Assembly: GCF_900111895.1 (NCBI RefSeq)
Contig: NZ_FOKB01000003.1
Location: 472,869 to 536,868 of the forward strand
Source of the DNA: Pseudomonas simiae
GTDB taxonomy: Bacteria; Pseudomonadota; Gammaproteobacteria; Pseudomonadales; Pseudomonadaceae
Direction of reading: 5' to 3'
DNA: 64,000 nt
The notes beneath the pieces are model-generated. The model did no database searches. It had not been told where the DNA came from and saw only the letters and a program-made list of their open reading frames with translations. The position numbers and the translations under genes are program-made. Shown here piece after piece: positions 37,459-48,500 of this stretch (its first letter is position 1; every line of letters starts with the position of its first letter).

Positions 37459-39314
37459 ATCCGCGCCTGCTAGAGCTGTACAACCAGGAACTGCACCACG
37501 TGCGCGAAAGCGCCGCCGAGTTCGCCAAGGAATACCCGAAGATCGCCAGTCGGCTGACCCTGTCCGGCATGGACTGCGCCGACCCGTACGTCGAACGCCT
37601 GCTCGAAGGTTTTGCCTACCTCACCGCCCGCGTGCAGCTCAAGCTTGATGCCGAGTACCCGACCTTCACCCACAACCTGCTGGAAATCGCCTACCCGCAC
37701 TACTTGGCGCCCACGCCGTCGATGACCGTGGTGCAATTGCAGACCGACCCGGACGAGGGCTCCCTGGCCAGTGGTTTCCCACTGCCCCGCGACACTGTAC
37801 TGCGCGCCGCATTAGGTCGTGAAACCCAGACCTGTTGCGAGTACCGCACTGCTCATCCAGTGACGTTATGGCCGTTGCAAGTGAGCAACGCCGAGTACTT
37901 CGGCAACCCCGCCGCCGTGTTGGGCCGTTTGGCCGCCAGCGAGCCGAAAGCCAAGGCCGGCCTGCGCCTGACCCTGCGCACCGGCGCCGAATTGCCCTTC
38001 AACAGCCTCGACCTGGATAACCTGCCGCTGTACCTCAGCGGTGCTGACGAACAACCGTTCCGCCTTTACGAGCAACTGCTGGGCAACGCCTGCGCGGTGT
38101 TTGCACGCAAGCCGGGGGGCGATTGGGTCGAGCGCCTGCCACAAGACGCACTGCGCTCGCGGGGTTTCGATGACGCCGACGCCGCCATGCCGGTTGTTGC
38201 GCGTGCGTTCCAGGGCTATCGCCTGTTGCAGGAATACTTTGCCCTGCCCCACCGCTTCCTGTTCGTCGAGTTCGCTGAGCTGAGCCGCGCGGTCAAACGC
38301 TGCGACGGCCAGGAACTGGAACTGATCGTGCTGTTCGACCGCCATGAGCCGAGTTTGGAAGGCAGCGTCGGCGCGGCGCAGTTCCTGCCGTTCTGCACCC
38401 CGGCGATCAACTTGTTCCCCAAGCGCGTGGACCGCATCCACTTGTCTGACCGGGTCAACGAACACCATGTGATCGCCGACCGTACGCGCCCGATGGATTT
38501 CGAGATTCATTCGTTGAGTGGCATCACAGGACACGGCACTGGGCCGGAGCAGCCATTTTTGCCGTTCTATGCAGTGCGTGATCCCTCCCGCTACGGCCGG
38601 GACCAGGCGTACTACACGGTGCGCCGCGAGCCGCGCGTGTTGTCCAGCGACCAACGCCGCAACGGTCCGCGCTCCACTTATGTCGGCAGCGAAACCTTCG
38701 TCAGCCTGGTGGACAGCCGACAGTCGCCGTACCGCCACGACCTGCGCCAGCTCGGCGTGACCGCGCTGTGCACCAACCGCGATCTGCCACTGTTCATGAG
38801 CATCGGCAACGGCAAGACCGACTTCACCCTGGCCGACAGCGCCCCGGTGCTGTCCGTACGTTGCGTGGCAGGCCCCAGTCGTCCGCGCGCCAGCCATGCC
38901 CATGACGCCAAGGCCTGGCGCCTGATAAGCCAGTTGTCGCTCAACTATCTGTCGTTGAGCGAACAGGGCCAGGGCGCCGCGGCCTTGCGCGAACTGTTGC
39001 GCCTGTATGGCGACAGCAACGACGCCGCCCTGCAATTGCAGATCGAAGGCCTGCGCGACGTCAGCAGCAAAGCGGTGACCCGCCGCCTGCCGATGCCCGG
39101 CCCGATCGTATTTGGGCGCGGGCTGGAGATCACCCTGGAATTCGATGAAAACGCGTTTCGCGGCACCGGCGTGTTCCTGCTCGGTGCGGTGCTGGAACGC
39201 TTCCTGGCACGCTACGTGTCGATCAACAGTTTTACCGAGACGGTGATCCGTACCACCGAACGCGGCGAGATCATGCGATGGAAAGCCAAGCCCGGACGTC
39301 GTCCGACCCTGTGA
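37455..39314 (+). CDS. tssF: T6SS baseplate protein TssF
   Basis: 619 residues. The N terminus ([34 protein letters not shown], residues 1-34) is the family signature. It forms the baseplate wedge with TssG and TssE. It overlaps tssE by 4 bp and tssG by 37 bp. Confidence 0.96.
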   Translation: MNPRLLELYNQELHHVRESAAEFAKEYPKIASRLTLSGMDCADPYVERLLEGFAYLTARVQLKLDAEYPTFTHNLLEIAYPHYLAPTPSMTVVQLQTDPDEGSLASGFPLPRDTVLRAALGRETQTCCEYRTAHPVTLWPLQVSNAEYFGNPAAVLGRLAASEPKAKAGLRLTLRTGAELPFNSLDLDNLPLYLSGADEQPFRLYEQLLGNACAVFARKPGGDWVERLPQDALRSRGFDDADAAMPVVARAFQGYRLLQEYFALPHRFLFVEFAELSRAVKRCDGQELELIVLFDRHEPSLEGSVGAAQFLPFCTPAINLFPKRVDRIHLSDRVNEHHVIADRTRPMDFEIHSLSGITGHGTGPEQPFLPFYAVRDPSRYGRDQAYYTVRREPRVLSSDQRRNGPRSTYVGSETFVSLVDSRQSPYRHDLRQLGVTALCTNRDLPLFMSIGNGKTDFTLADSAPVLSVRCVAGPSRPRASHAHDAKAWRLISQLSLNYLSLSEQGQGAAALRELLRLYGDSNDAALQLQIEGLRDVSSKAVTRRLPMPGPIVFGRGLEITLEFDENAFRGTGVFLLGAVLERFLARYVSINSFTETVIRTTERGEIMRWKAKPGRRPTL

Positions 39315-40321
39315 GTACCCTGGATGCGATGCATCAGGAGCCCTGGGAATACGATTTCTTCCAGGCGCTGCGGCGTATCGAGTGCGAATCGCCGGACCTG
39401 CCGCGCCTGGGCCATTCCCTGCGCCTGGCGGATGATCCGCTGCGCCTGGGGCAACAGGCCGACTGCACCTTCGCGCCGGCCACGCTGGCCTCGGTCGATC
39501 CCGGTGGCGACGGCAAGCCGGCGCGGCTCGAGCAGTTCTTCTTCGGCCTTGGCGGACCCAATGGCCCGCTGCCGCTGCATATCACCGAATATGTGCGCGA
39601 GCGCCAGCGCAACAACGCCGACAGCACCAGCAAGCAGTTTTTGGATGTGTTCCACCATCGCCTGCTGAGCCTGTTTTACCGGGCCTGGGCAGAGGCCCGG
39701 CCGACGGTCAGCCACGACCGCCCGGACGATGATTACTGGTCCGCACGCCTCGCCGCGTTGAGTGGACGGGGCATGCCGAGCCTGCTGAATCAGGGACTCA
39801 TCCCGGACACCGCGAAGCTGCATTACAGCGGCCATCTGTCCGCGCAAACCCGCTATCCCGACGGCCTGAAAGCCATTCTCGGCGAGTACTTCGGGCTGCC
39901 TGTGGAGATTGAAGAGTACGTCGGCCAATGGTTGGAGTTGCCCGAACGCAGCCGCGTCAGCGTGAGCGCCAACCGCCTGGGCGTGGACTTTTGCCTGGGC
40001 AGCTTCGTATGGGACCGCCAGCACAAATTCCGTATCCGCCTGGGCCCGCTCACGCTGGAGGACTACATGGGCATGCTGCCCGGCCAACAGCCGTTCAACG
40101 AGCTGGTGGCGTGGGTGGCCGAGTACCTGGGCCATGAACTGGACTGGGACCTCAACCTGGTTTTGCAACAACCTGAAGTGCCGGCACTGCAACTCAACGG
40201 CCAGTTCCGCCTGGGCTTCAACACCTGGCTCGGTAGCCCTGCGCACGACGCCAACGACCTAATCCTGGCCCGGCATTACGCCGATCAGGCCACCACCTCA
40301 AGGAATCCAGAGCATGGGTGA
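39278..40321 (+). CDS. tssG: T6SS baseplate protein TssG
   Basis: 347 residues. QEPWEYDFFQALRRIECE and the AQFFFGLGGPNGPLPLHITEYV-like block (here EQFFFGLGGPNGPLPLH) identify it. The long overlap with tssF may mean the true start is the GTG at 39308 or the ATG at 39329; the ATG at 39278 is retained. It overlaps clpV by 8 bp. Confidence 0.94.
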   Translation: MESQARTSSDPVSTLDAMHQEPWEYDFFQALRRIECESPDLPRLGHSLRLADDPLRLGQQADCTFAPATLASVDPGGDGKPARLEQFFFGLGGPNGPLPLHITEYVRERQRNNADSTSKQFLDVFHHRLLSLFYRAWAEARPTVSHDRPDDDYWSARLAALSGRGMPSLLNQGLIPDTAKLHYSGHLSAQTRYPDGLKAILGEYFGLPVEIEEYVGQWLELPERSRVSVSANRLGVDFCLGSFVWDRQHKFRIRLGPLTLEDYMGMLPGQQPFNELVAWVAEYLGHELDWDLNLVLQQPEVPALQLNGQFRLGFNTWLGSPAHDANDLILARHYADQATTSRNPEHG

Positions 40322-42992
40322 AATCAGTCGCGCCGCACTGTTCGGCAAACTCAACAGCGTGGCCTACAAGGCCATCGAAGCCGCCACCGTGTTCTGCAAG
40401 CTGCGGGGCAACCCGTATGTGGAACTGGCTCACTGGTTTCACCAGTTGCTGCAACTGCAGGACTCGGACCTGCACCGCATCATCCGTCAGTTCAACGTGG
40501 AGCCGGCGCGCCTGGCCCGTGACCTCACCGAAGCGCTGGATCGTTTGCCGCGTGGCTCGACCTCGATCACCGACCTGTCCTCGCATGTGGAAGAAGCGGT
40601 TGAGCGCGGCTGGGTCTACGGCAGCCTGATGTTCGGTGAAAGCCAAGTGCGCACCGGTTACTTGGTGCTTGGTATCTTGAAGACACCCAGCCTGCGTCAT
40701 GCGTTGCTGGGCTTGTCGTCGGAATTCGACAAGATCAAGGCCGAAGCCCTGAGCGAGCGCTTTGACGAATACGTCGGCGATTCGCCGGAAAATGCCCTGA
40801 GCGCAAGCGACGGTTTCAACGCCGGCGCCGTTCCGGGCGAAGCCAGCGGTGCGATGGCGCCGAGTGCGATGGGCAAGCAGGAAGCCCTCAAGCGTTTCAC
40901 GGTCGACCTGACCGAACAGGCGCGCAGCGGCAAACTCGACCCGATTGTTGGCCGTGATGAAGAAATCCGCCAACTGGTCGACATCCTCATGCGCCGCCGC
41001 CAGAACAACCCGATCCTCACCGGTGAAGCCGGGGTGGGCAAGACCGCGGTGGTCGAAGGTTTCGCCCTGCGTATCGTCGCCGGTGACGTGCCGCCAGCAT
41101 TGAAAGACGTGGAACTGCGCAGCCTTGATGTGGGCCTGCTGCAAGCCGGCGCCAGCATGAAAGGCGAATTCGAACAGCGCCTGCGCCAGGTTATAGAAGA
41201 CGTGCAGGCCTCGCCCAAGCCGATCATTCTGTTTATCGACGAAGCCCACACACTGGTGGGTGCCGGTGGTGCCGCCGGCACCGGTGATGCAGCCAACCTG
41301 CTCAAGCCGGCGTTGGCACGTGGCACCTTGCGCACCGTGGCCGCGACCACCTGGGCCGAGTACAAGAAGCACATCGAGAAGGACCCGGCGCTGACCCGGC
41401 GTTTCCAGGTGGTGCAAGTCGCCGAGCCGTCGGAGGACAAGGCGCTGCTGATGATGCGCGGCGTGGCGTCGACCATGGAAAAACACCACCAGGTGCAGAT
41501 CCTCGATGAGGCGCTGGAAGCCTCGGTGAAGCTATCTCATCGCTACATTCCAGCGCGCCAGTTGCCGGACAAGTCCGTGAGCCTGCTGGACACCGCCTGC
41601 GCTCGCGTCGCCATCAGCCTGCACGCGGTTCCGGCCGAAGTGGACGACAGCCGCCGTCGCATCGAAGCCCTGGAAACCGAGTTGCAGATCATCGCCCGCG
41701 AACACGCCATCGGCATTGCAATTGGTGCGCGCCAGACCAACACCGAGACGCTGTTGAGCGCTGAGCGTGAGCGTCTTGAAACCTTGGAAAGCCGTTGGGC
41801 TGAAGAGAAAGCGCTGGTAGATGAGTTGCTCGCCACCCGGGCAACGTTGCGCGAAAAAGTCGGTGTCGTGGACAGCCCTGCCGGCAACAACGAGAGCGAT
41901 GAATTGCGCGCCCAGCTGGTCGACCTGCAACAACGCCTGACCGCGCTGCAAGGCGAAACCCCACTGATCCTGCCCACCGTGGATTACCAGGCCGTGGCCT
42001 CGGTGGTCGCCGACTGGACCGGCATCCCGGTCGGCCGCATGGCGCGCAACGAGCTGGAAACGGTGCTCAACCTCGACCAGCACCTGAAGAAACGCATCAT
42101 CGGCCAGGACCACGCCCTGCAGATGATCGCCAAGCGCATCCAGACATCCCGCGCCGGCCTCGACAACCCGAGCAAGCCGATTGGCGTGTTCATGCTGGCC
42201 GGCACCTCCGGCGTGGGCAAGACCGAAACCGCCCTGGCCCTGGCCGAAGCCATGTACGGCGGCGAGCAGAACGTCATCACCATTAACATGAGCGAGTTCC
42301 AGGAAGCCCATACGGTGTCGACCCTCAAGGGCGCACCTCCGGGCTATATCGGCTACGGCGAAGGCGGCGTGCTGACCGAAGCGGTACGGCGCAAACCCTA
42401 CAGCGTGGTGCTGCTGGATGAGGTGGAAAAAGCCCACCCGGACGTGCATGAAATCTTCTTCCAGGTGTTCGACAAGGGCGTGATGGAGGACGGCGAAGGC
42501 CGGGTGATCGACTTCAAGAACACCCTGATCCTGCTGACGACCAACGCCGGCACCGAGCTGATTTCCCAGGTGTGCAAAGACCCGGCGAACGTGCCGGAGC
42601 CGGAGGAAATCGCCAAGGCCCTGCGCCAGCCGCTGCTGGAGATTTTCCCGCCTGCGCTGCTCGGCCGCCTGGTAACCATCCCTTACTACCCGCTGAGCGA
42701 CGAGATGCTCAAGGCAATCACCCGCCTGCAACTCAACCGCATCAAGAAGCGTGTGGAGACGACGCACAAAGTGGCCTTCGATTACGACGACGCGGTGGTC
42801 GACCTGATCGTCTCGCGTTGCACCGAGACCGAAAGCGGCGGGCGCATGATCGACACCATTCTCACCAACAGCCTGCTGCCGGACATGAGCCGTGAGTTCC
42901 TCACGCGCATGCTCGAAGGCAAGGCGTTGGCGGGGGTACGGATCAGCAGCCGGGATAATGAATTGCACTACGACTTCAGCGACGCAGATTGA
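40314..42992 (+). CDS. clpV: T6SS sheath-recycling ATPase ClpV (TssH)
   Basis: 892 residues, Clp/Hsp100 family. The N domain (about 1-150) is followed by two AAA+ modules: Walker A GEAGVGKT (about 237-244) with LFIDEAHTLVGAGG, and Walker A GTSGVGKT (about 630-637) with VVLLDEVEKAHPDV. It unfolds contracted TssBC sheath for re-use. Its end is followed by a REP element before vgrG, so vgrG may be on a partly separate transcript. Confidence 0.97.
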   Translation: MGEISRAALFGKLNSVAYKAIEAATVFCKLRGNPYVELAHWFHQLLQLQDSDLHRIIRQFNVEPARLARDLTEALDRLPRGSTSITDLSSHVEEAVERGWVYGSLMFGESQVRTGYLVLGILKTPSLRHALLGLSSEFDKIKAEALSERFDEYVGDSPENALSASDGFNAGAVPGEASGAMAPSAMGKQEALKRFTVDLTEQARSGKLDPIVGRDEEIRQLVDILMRRRQNNPILTGEAGVGKTAVVEGFALRIVAGDVPPALKDVELRSLDVGLLQAGASMKGEFEQRLRQVIEDVQASPKPIILFIDEAHTLVGAGGAAGTGDAANLLKPALARGTLRTVAATTWAEYKKHIEKDPALTRRFQVVQVAEPSEDKALLMMRGVASTMEKHHQVQILDEALEASVKLSHRYIPARQLPDKSVSLLDTACARVAISLHAVPAEVDDSRRRIEALETELQIIAREHAIGIAIGARQTNTETLLSAERERLETLESRWAEEKALVDELLATRATLREKVGVVDSPAGNNESDELRAQLVDLQQRLTALQGETPLILPTVDYQAVASVVADWTGIPVGRMARNELETVLNLDQHLKKRIIGQDHALQMIAKRIQTSRAGLDNPSKPIGVFMLAGTSGVGKTETALALAEAMYGGEQNVITINMSEFQEAHTVSTLKGAPPGYIGYGEGGVLTEAVRRKPYSVVLLDEVEKAHPDVHEIFFQVFDKGVMEDGEGRVIDFKNTLILLTTNAGTELISQVCKDPANVPEPEEIAKALRQPLLEIFPPALLGRLVTIPYYPLSDEMLKAITRLQLNRIKKRVETTHKVAFDYDDAVVDLIVSRCTETESGGRMIDTILTNSLLPDMSREFLTRMLEGKALAGVRISSRDNELHYDFSDAD

Positions 42993-43012
42993 CCTGACGG
43001 AACACGGTCAAA

Positions 43013-43104
43013 ATGTGGGAGCTGGCTTGCCTGCGATAGCGGTGTATCAGTCAACATCAATGTTGAATGTTCAATTGCTATCGCAGGCAAGCCAGCTCCC
43101 ACAT
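43013..43104. repeat. REP doublet between clpV and vgrG (CTGGCTTGCCTGCGATAG type)
   Basis: A perfect 28-bp inverted repeat (43013-43040 and 43077-43104). This is the second REP variant, also seen at 10426. It sits in the 156-bp gap and would form a stable mRNA hairpin. Confidence 0.9.
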
Positions 43105-43148
43105 TGGATTCGGTTCCTTCAGTAATCAAGACCTTTACAGGACGCCCA

Positions 43149-45089
43149 ATGCTATTCAACCAAGCCTCACGCCTGGCCAAGATCACCAGCCCCCTCGGGC
43201 CGGATGTGCTGCTGCTCAATGAAATGGGCGGCGGTGAAGAGCTGGGCAGGCTGTTCAACTATGAGCTGCAACTGACGTCCCTGGACGCCAACATCGACCT
43301 CAACCAGTTGCTCGGCAAGCCCATGAGCGTGGGCCTGCAACTGGCGGACGGAGGTGAGCGGCATTTTCACGGCATCGTCGCGCGGTGCAGTCAGAACATC
43401 GACCAGGGCCAGTTCGCCAGTTACCAGGTGACGCTGCGTCCTTGGTTGTGGCTGCTCAGCCGCACGTCCGACTGCCGGATTTTCCAGAACCTGAGCATCC
43501 CGCAGATCATCAAGCAGGTGTTCCGCGACCTGGGGTTTTCCGACTTCGAGGACGCCCTGAGCCGGCCGTACCGCGAGTGGGAATACTGCGTGCAGTACCG
43601 CGAGACCAGCTTTGATTTCGTCAGCCGTTTGATGGAACAGGAAGGTATCTACTACTTCTTCCGCCACGAGCAGGACCGCCATGTGCTGGTGCTGGCCGAC
43701 GCCTACGGCGCCCACACCACCGTGCCCGGCTACGCGTCGATCCCGTACTACCCCAAGGACGAGCAGCAGCGCGAACGCGACCACATGCACAACTGGCACC
43801 TGGCGCAAGAGGTGCAGCCGGGCTCGATGGAGCTCAACGACTACGACTTCCAACGCCCCAGCGCCAGCATCGACGTGCGCTCGGCCATGCCGCGCCCGCA
43901 CACCGCCGGCGACTATCCGCTGTACGACTACCCCGGCACCTACGTGCAAAGCGAAGACGGCGAGCACTATGCGCGCACCCGCATCGAAGCCCTGCAAACC
44001 CTGCATGAACAGATCGAGTTCAACGGCAACGCCCGTGGCCTGGGTTCGGGGCATTTGTTCAGCCTGACCGGCTTCAGTCGCCAGGACCAGAACCGCGAAT
44101 ACCTGATCGTCGGCTGCCGCTACTACATCGTCCAGGAAAGCCTGGAAAGCGGCGGCGGCTCGGGTTCGGCGCAGTTCGAAAGCAGCCTCACCTGCATCGA
44201 CGCCCAGCAGAGTTTCCGCCCGCTGGCCAACACCCATCGGCCCATCGTCAAAGGCCCGCAGACCGCGCTGGTGGTCGGCCCCAAGGGCGAGGAAATCTGG
44301 ACTGACCAGTACGGCCGCGTAAAAGTGCACTTCTACTGGGACCGTCACGACCAATCCAACGAGAACAGCTCATGCTGGATTCGTGTATCGCAATCCTGGG
44401 CCGGCAAGAACTGGGGTTCGATGCAGATCCCACGGATCGGCCAGGAAGTGATTGTGAGCTTTCTGGAAGGCGACCCCGACCGGCCGATCATCACCGGCCG
44501 CGTGTACAACGCCGAGCAGACAGTGCCCTACGACCTGCCGGAGAACGCTACCCAGAGCGGCATGAAAAGCCGCTCCAGCAAGGGCGGCAGCCCAGCCAAC
44601 TTCAATGAAATCCGCATGGAGGACAAGAAGGGGTTGGAGCAGTTGTATATCCACGCCGAGCGCAATCAGGACATCGTGGTGGAGGTGGATGAGAGCCATT
44701 CGGTGGGGCATGACCGTAACAAAAGCATCGGGCATAACGAGACGGTGACCATCGGCAACAACCGCCTGCGCATCGTCAAGCAGGAAGACATCCTCTCAGT
44801 AGGCCAGAAGAAGACCGACAGCATCAGCCAGAGCTACGTCATCGAAGTGGGCGAAAACCTGCGCCTGGTCTGCGGCGAAAGCATTTTGGAGTTGAACGCC
44901 AGTGGGCAGATCAACCTCACCGGCGTGCAGATCAGCTTCTATGCCAGCGGCGACGCAGAGTTCAACACCGGCGGCGTCCTGCACCTGAACAATGGCGGCG
45001 GCCCCGGCGCCACGCCGGATGGCCAGGGCCAGAAAGGCGCCATCGACGCCAATATCAAAGCCGCGTTCCCCGCGCCTAAAAGTTCCTGA
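43149..45089 (+). CDS. vgrG: T6SS spike protein VgrG
   Basis: 646 residues. A gp27/gp44-like N-terminal region (SRLAKITSPLGPDVLLLNEMGGGEELGR), a middle gp5-OB domain (PKGEEIWTDQYGRVKVHFYWD ... ARVSQSWAGKNWG-like block SCWIRVSQSWAG) and a C-terminal repetitive needle (SVGHDRNKSIGHNETVTIGNNR). There is no extra toxin domain after the spike, so it is a carrier. It is followed 14 bp later by the Eag chaperone gene and the Rhs gene, so it probably delivers the Rhs toxin. The ATG at 43149 has AGGA upstream. Confidence 0.95.
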   Translation: MLFNQASRLAKITSPLGPDVLLLNEMGGGEELGRLFNYELQLTSLDANIDLNQLLGKPMSVGLQLADGGERHFHGIVARCSQNIDQGQFASYQVTLRPWLWLLSRTSDCRIFQNLSIPQIIKQVFRDLGFSDFEDALSRPYREWEYCVQYRETSFDFVSRLMEQEGIYYFFRHEQDRHVLVLADAYGAHTTVPGYASIPYYPKDEQQRERDHMHNWHLAQEVQPGSMELNDYDFQRPSASIDVRSAMPRPHTAGDYPLYDYPGTYVQSEDGEHYARTRIEALQTLHEQIEFNGNARGLGSGHLFSLTGFSRQDQNREYLIVGCRYYIVQESLESGGGSGSAQFESSLTCIDAQQSFRPLANTHRPIVKGPQTALVVGPKGEEIWTDQYGRVKVHFYWDRHDQSNENSSCWIRVSQSWAGKNWGSMQIPRIGQEVIVSFLEGDPDRPIITGRVYNAEQTVPYDLPENATQSGMKSRSSKGGSPANFNEIRMEDKKGLEQLYIHAERNQDIVVEVDESHSVGHDRNKSIGHNETVTIGNNRLRIVKQEDILSVGQKKTDSISQSYVIEVGENLRLVCGESILELNASGQINLTGVQISFYASGDAEFNTGGVLHLNNGGGPGATPDGQGQKGAIDANIKAAFPAPKSS

Positions 45090-45103
45090 CGAGACCTGTT
45101 TTC

Positions 45104-45538
45104 ATGACGTATCGAATCAACGAATTCCAGTTTCAACTGCCCGCCAGTGAGTTGCAGGACGCGACAATCAATATCCTCAAGTTCCCTGAATTGGGAACAT
45201 CCCTGATTGTCAGCCGCAGCCTGCTCGCCGAGGGTGAAACCCTGCACAGCAACTTCAACGACCAGCTCCAGCGCCTGGAAAAGCAGGTGCAGGATTTGCG
45301 CTACCAACCCGGTGTGGACGTGCGTTTGGGCGCAGCCCAAGAAGTGGAAGGCATCGAGCTGCGCAGCCAGTTCAACAAGGGCAATGACAAAGTGTTCCAG
45401 TACCAGTTGGCGCTGGTGCTACCGGGAACGCGCAAGATGCTCGCCTTGAGTTACGTGAAGGCCGACAAGCTCGGGGATGCCGAGGCGGCGCATTGGGCGT
45501 TGATTAAAAATTCGCTGTCGTTCGACGCTGTTTCTTGA
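45104..45538 (+). CDS. Eag-type effector chaperone (DUF1795/DcrB family)
   Basis: 144 residues, mostly beta-rich, with opening YRINEFQFQLPASELQDATINILKFP typical of the DUF1795/EagR/EagT group. Family members, such as EagT6 next to tse6, bind and shield the membrane helices of prePAAR effectors before they are loaded on VgrG. Here it lies directly between vgrG and a gene whose protein has just such helices, 12 bp upstream, which is strong contextual support. Confidence 0.88.
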   Translation: MTYRINEFQFQLPASELQDATINILKFPELGTSLIVSRSLLAEGETLHSNFNDQLQRLEKQVQDLRYQPGVDVRLGAAQEVEGIELRSQFNKGNDKVFQYQLALVLPGTRKMLALSYVKADKLGDAEAAHWALIKNSLSFDAVS

Positions 45539-45550
45539 TGAGCTGCTTGT

Positions 45551-48500
45551 ATGTCTGACGCTCTATGGGCTGCCCGGATGGGCGATGCGCTGACCCACAC
45601 CTCCATGATGGCCGACATCCTCGGCGGTGTGCTGGAAGTGGCGGCCAACGTGGCGATTACTGCGCTGGCGACTGCTGCTGTCGCGGCGGCCGTGGGGGTG
45701 ACGATTGCTACCGCCGGTATCGGCGGCTGCATCCTCGGCGCGGTGGTGGGCATTGTCGTCGGCATGGCCATGAGCAAGACGGGGGCCGACAAGGGCCTCA
45801 GCAAGATGTGCGAGAGCTTCGCCAACGCGCTGTTCCCGCCCGTGGTGGAAGCCACGATTGCGGTGGGTTCGACCGACACTTTCGTCAACAGCATTCCGGC
45901 TGCACGGGCCGCAGGCTCCATTCCCTCGCACGTGGCGCCCGCTGGCACAGAGCTTGAGCAAGTGCCGCCGGAGCCCGACCCCGAGCCACGACCCGAGCCC
46001 GGCTTTCTGGACATGGCCGAGGGTTTCTTCTCCCAACTATGGCGCCCCACTGTCGCCACGCCTGCACCGGGCGTGGTACCGGCCCTCACCGACATGGTCC
46101 TGTGTGCCCGCCATCCGCCGATGCCACCACAGCTTCTGGCCGAAGGGTCTGACAAAGTCACCATCAACGGCCAGCCCGCCGTGCGCAGTGGCGACCGCAG
46201 CATGTGCGATGCGACGGTGGTGTCGTCGGGGCTGATCTCGCCAAACGTCACCATTGGTGGTGGGACGGTGGTGGTGCAGGAGATTCGCAGCGGGAAAACC
46301 CCTGGGGTGGGGTTGGCGATTGAAGCGCTGATGATGCTGAAAGGTGCCAAAGGCAAGACGCTGAGTAATTTGCCGTGCATGTTGCTCGCGGGGGTAACTT
46401 CTTATGCCGTCAGCCAAGCGATGGGCGCTGCAGCCAATGCGACGATGGGGTCACCTAACCCGGTGCATGCGGCAACTGGGGCCAAGGTATTGGGTGGCGA
46501 GACTGAGCTGGATTTTGTATTGCCCGGCATCCTGCCAATCGATTGGCAACGTTTTTATAACTCGCGAGATGAGCGCCGCACCGGGATGTTTGGTGCAGGC
46601 TGGAGTGTCCCGTACGAGATCAGCGTAGAGATACTGCTACACCCTGACGGCGGTGAAGAATTGCTCTACACCGACGAGCAAGGCAGGCGAATCAACCTTG
46701 GCGGTATATCACTTGGCAGCGCGATGTTCAGTCCGGGAGAGGGTTTGAGCATTCGGCGACATCGCAATGGTCAGTTGCTGATCGAAAGCGCCGACGGTAT
46801 ATATCGCTTGTTCGAATCCACTCCGGCAAACGTATCACTGCTACGCCTTACTCAGCTTGGTGACCGCAACGACCATCGCATCCACCTCAACTACGACGCC
46901 GCCGGGCGTTTGGTGCAGTTGCACGACAACCTTGATCTGGTGCAGGTTGAATTAATCCGCGACCAGGGTCACGTGTCCAAGATTGAGCGTGTTTACCCTG
47001 ATCAGCGTCGTGAAGTGCTCGTGAGTTACAGTTACAACGCAACTGGCGATCTGACAGAGGTGCGCGATGCCACCGGTCAGATACAACGACGCTTCAGTTA
47101 CGACGCAGGCAGGCGGATGGTAGAGCACCAACTGCCTGCCGGACTGCGCTGTTTTTATGAGTGGGCCTTGGTTGAGGACGTGGAATGGCGCGTATCACAC
47201 CATTGGACCGATGAAGGCGATGCTTACCATTTCGAGTACGACCTGAGTGCCGGTGTCACGCGCATCACCGACGGCATGCAGCGCATCAGCATTCGTCATT
47301 GGAACAACCAGCACCAAATCACCAAGTACAGCGACAATCTCGGCCAGACCTGGCTGTTCGACTGGAACGATGAGCGCCAATTGCTCGGCGCTACCGATCC
47401 TCAGGGCGGGCGCTTTGAATATAGCTACGACGAAACCGGTAACCTCATCAGTGAAATCGACCCGCTGGGCCGTCGCGATTCGACGATGTGGCTCGAACAC
47501 TGGGCATTACCTCTGGTTGAGACCAACCCCGCCAACCACAGCTGGCACTATCAATACGATCAGCGCGGTAACTGCATCGCCGCCACCGACCCGATGGGCC
47601 ACATTACCCGTTATCGCTACGACAGCCACGGCCACCCCGTGGAAATCATCGACGCTACCGGCAAAAGCAAAAAGCTGCGCTGGAGTCCGTTTGGGCAATT
47701 GGTCGAACACATCGATTGCTCGGGTTATTCGACGCGATTCGGTTACGACGAGCGGGGATTTTTACAGTTCATCACTGATGCGCTCGGAGAACGTACTCAG
47801 TTCAGCCATGACGCCCGTGGGCGGCTGATCAGCAGCCAATTGCCTGACGGGCGAACCGAACAGTACACACGTGATACCAGTGGCCTATTGCTGGGTTACA
47901 CCGACCCGGCAGGGCACACCACGTTGTATCAACACAATAGGCGTGGCCAGGTGTGTCAGCGAACGGATGCCTATGGCCGACGGGTGAAGTTCGCTTATGA
48001 CAGCTATGGACGGCTGAAAGCCCTGATCAACGAGAATGAAGAAAGCTACCAGTTTGTCTGGGACGCCGGGGATCGCTTGACCGAACAGCGAGACCTCGAT
48101 GGCAGCGCCAAGCGCTACACCTATGATCTGCTGAACCACATGACTGCAATGACGGCCGTTCCCGCGCATTTCGACAATACTCTGGTCAACGCTGCCGAGA
48201 CGCCGTCACCTATCGTTCACCGGATGGAACGCGACGCTGTTGGCCGACTGATTGCAAAAATGACCGATGATGGCCGCACCGAATACGTTTACGATTCGCT
48301 GGACCAGCTCTGCGCCGTCACCTTTACCGATCTGTCGGGCGATACCCAAGTCCTGAGTTTCGCATACGCTCCTCTCGGCCGGTTATTGACCGAACAAAGC
48401 CCTATGGGCACCTTGCAACATCACTATGACGAACTCGGCAATCTAACCCAGACCCAACTGCCTGACGGCCGCTGGCTTAATCGGCTGTATTACGGCAGCG

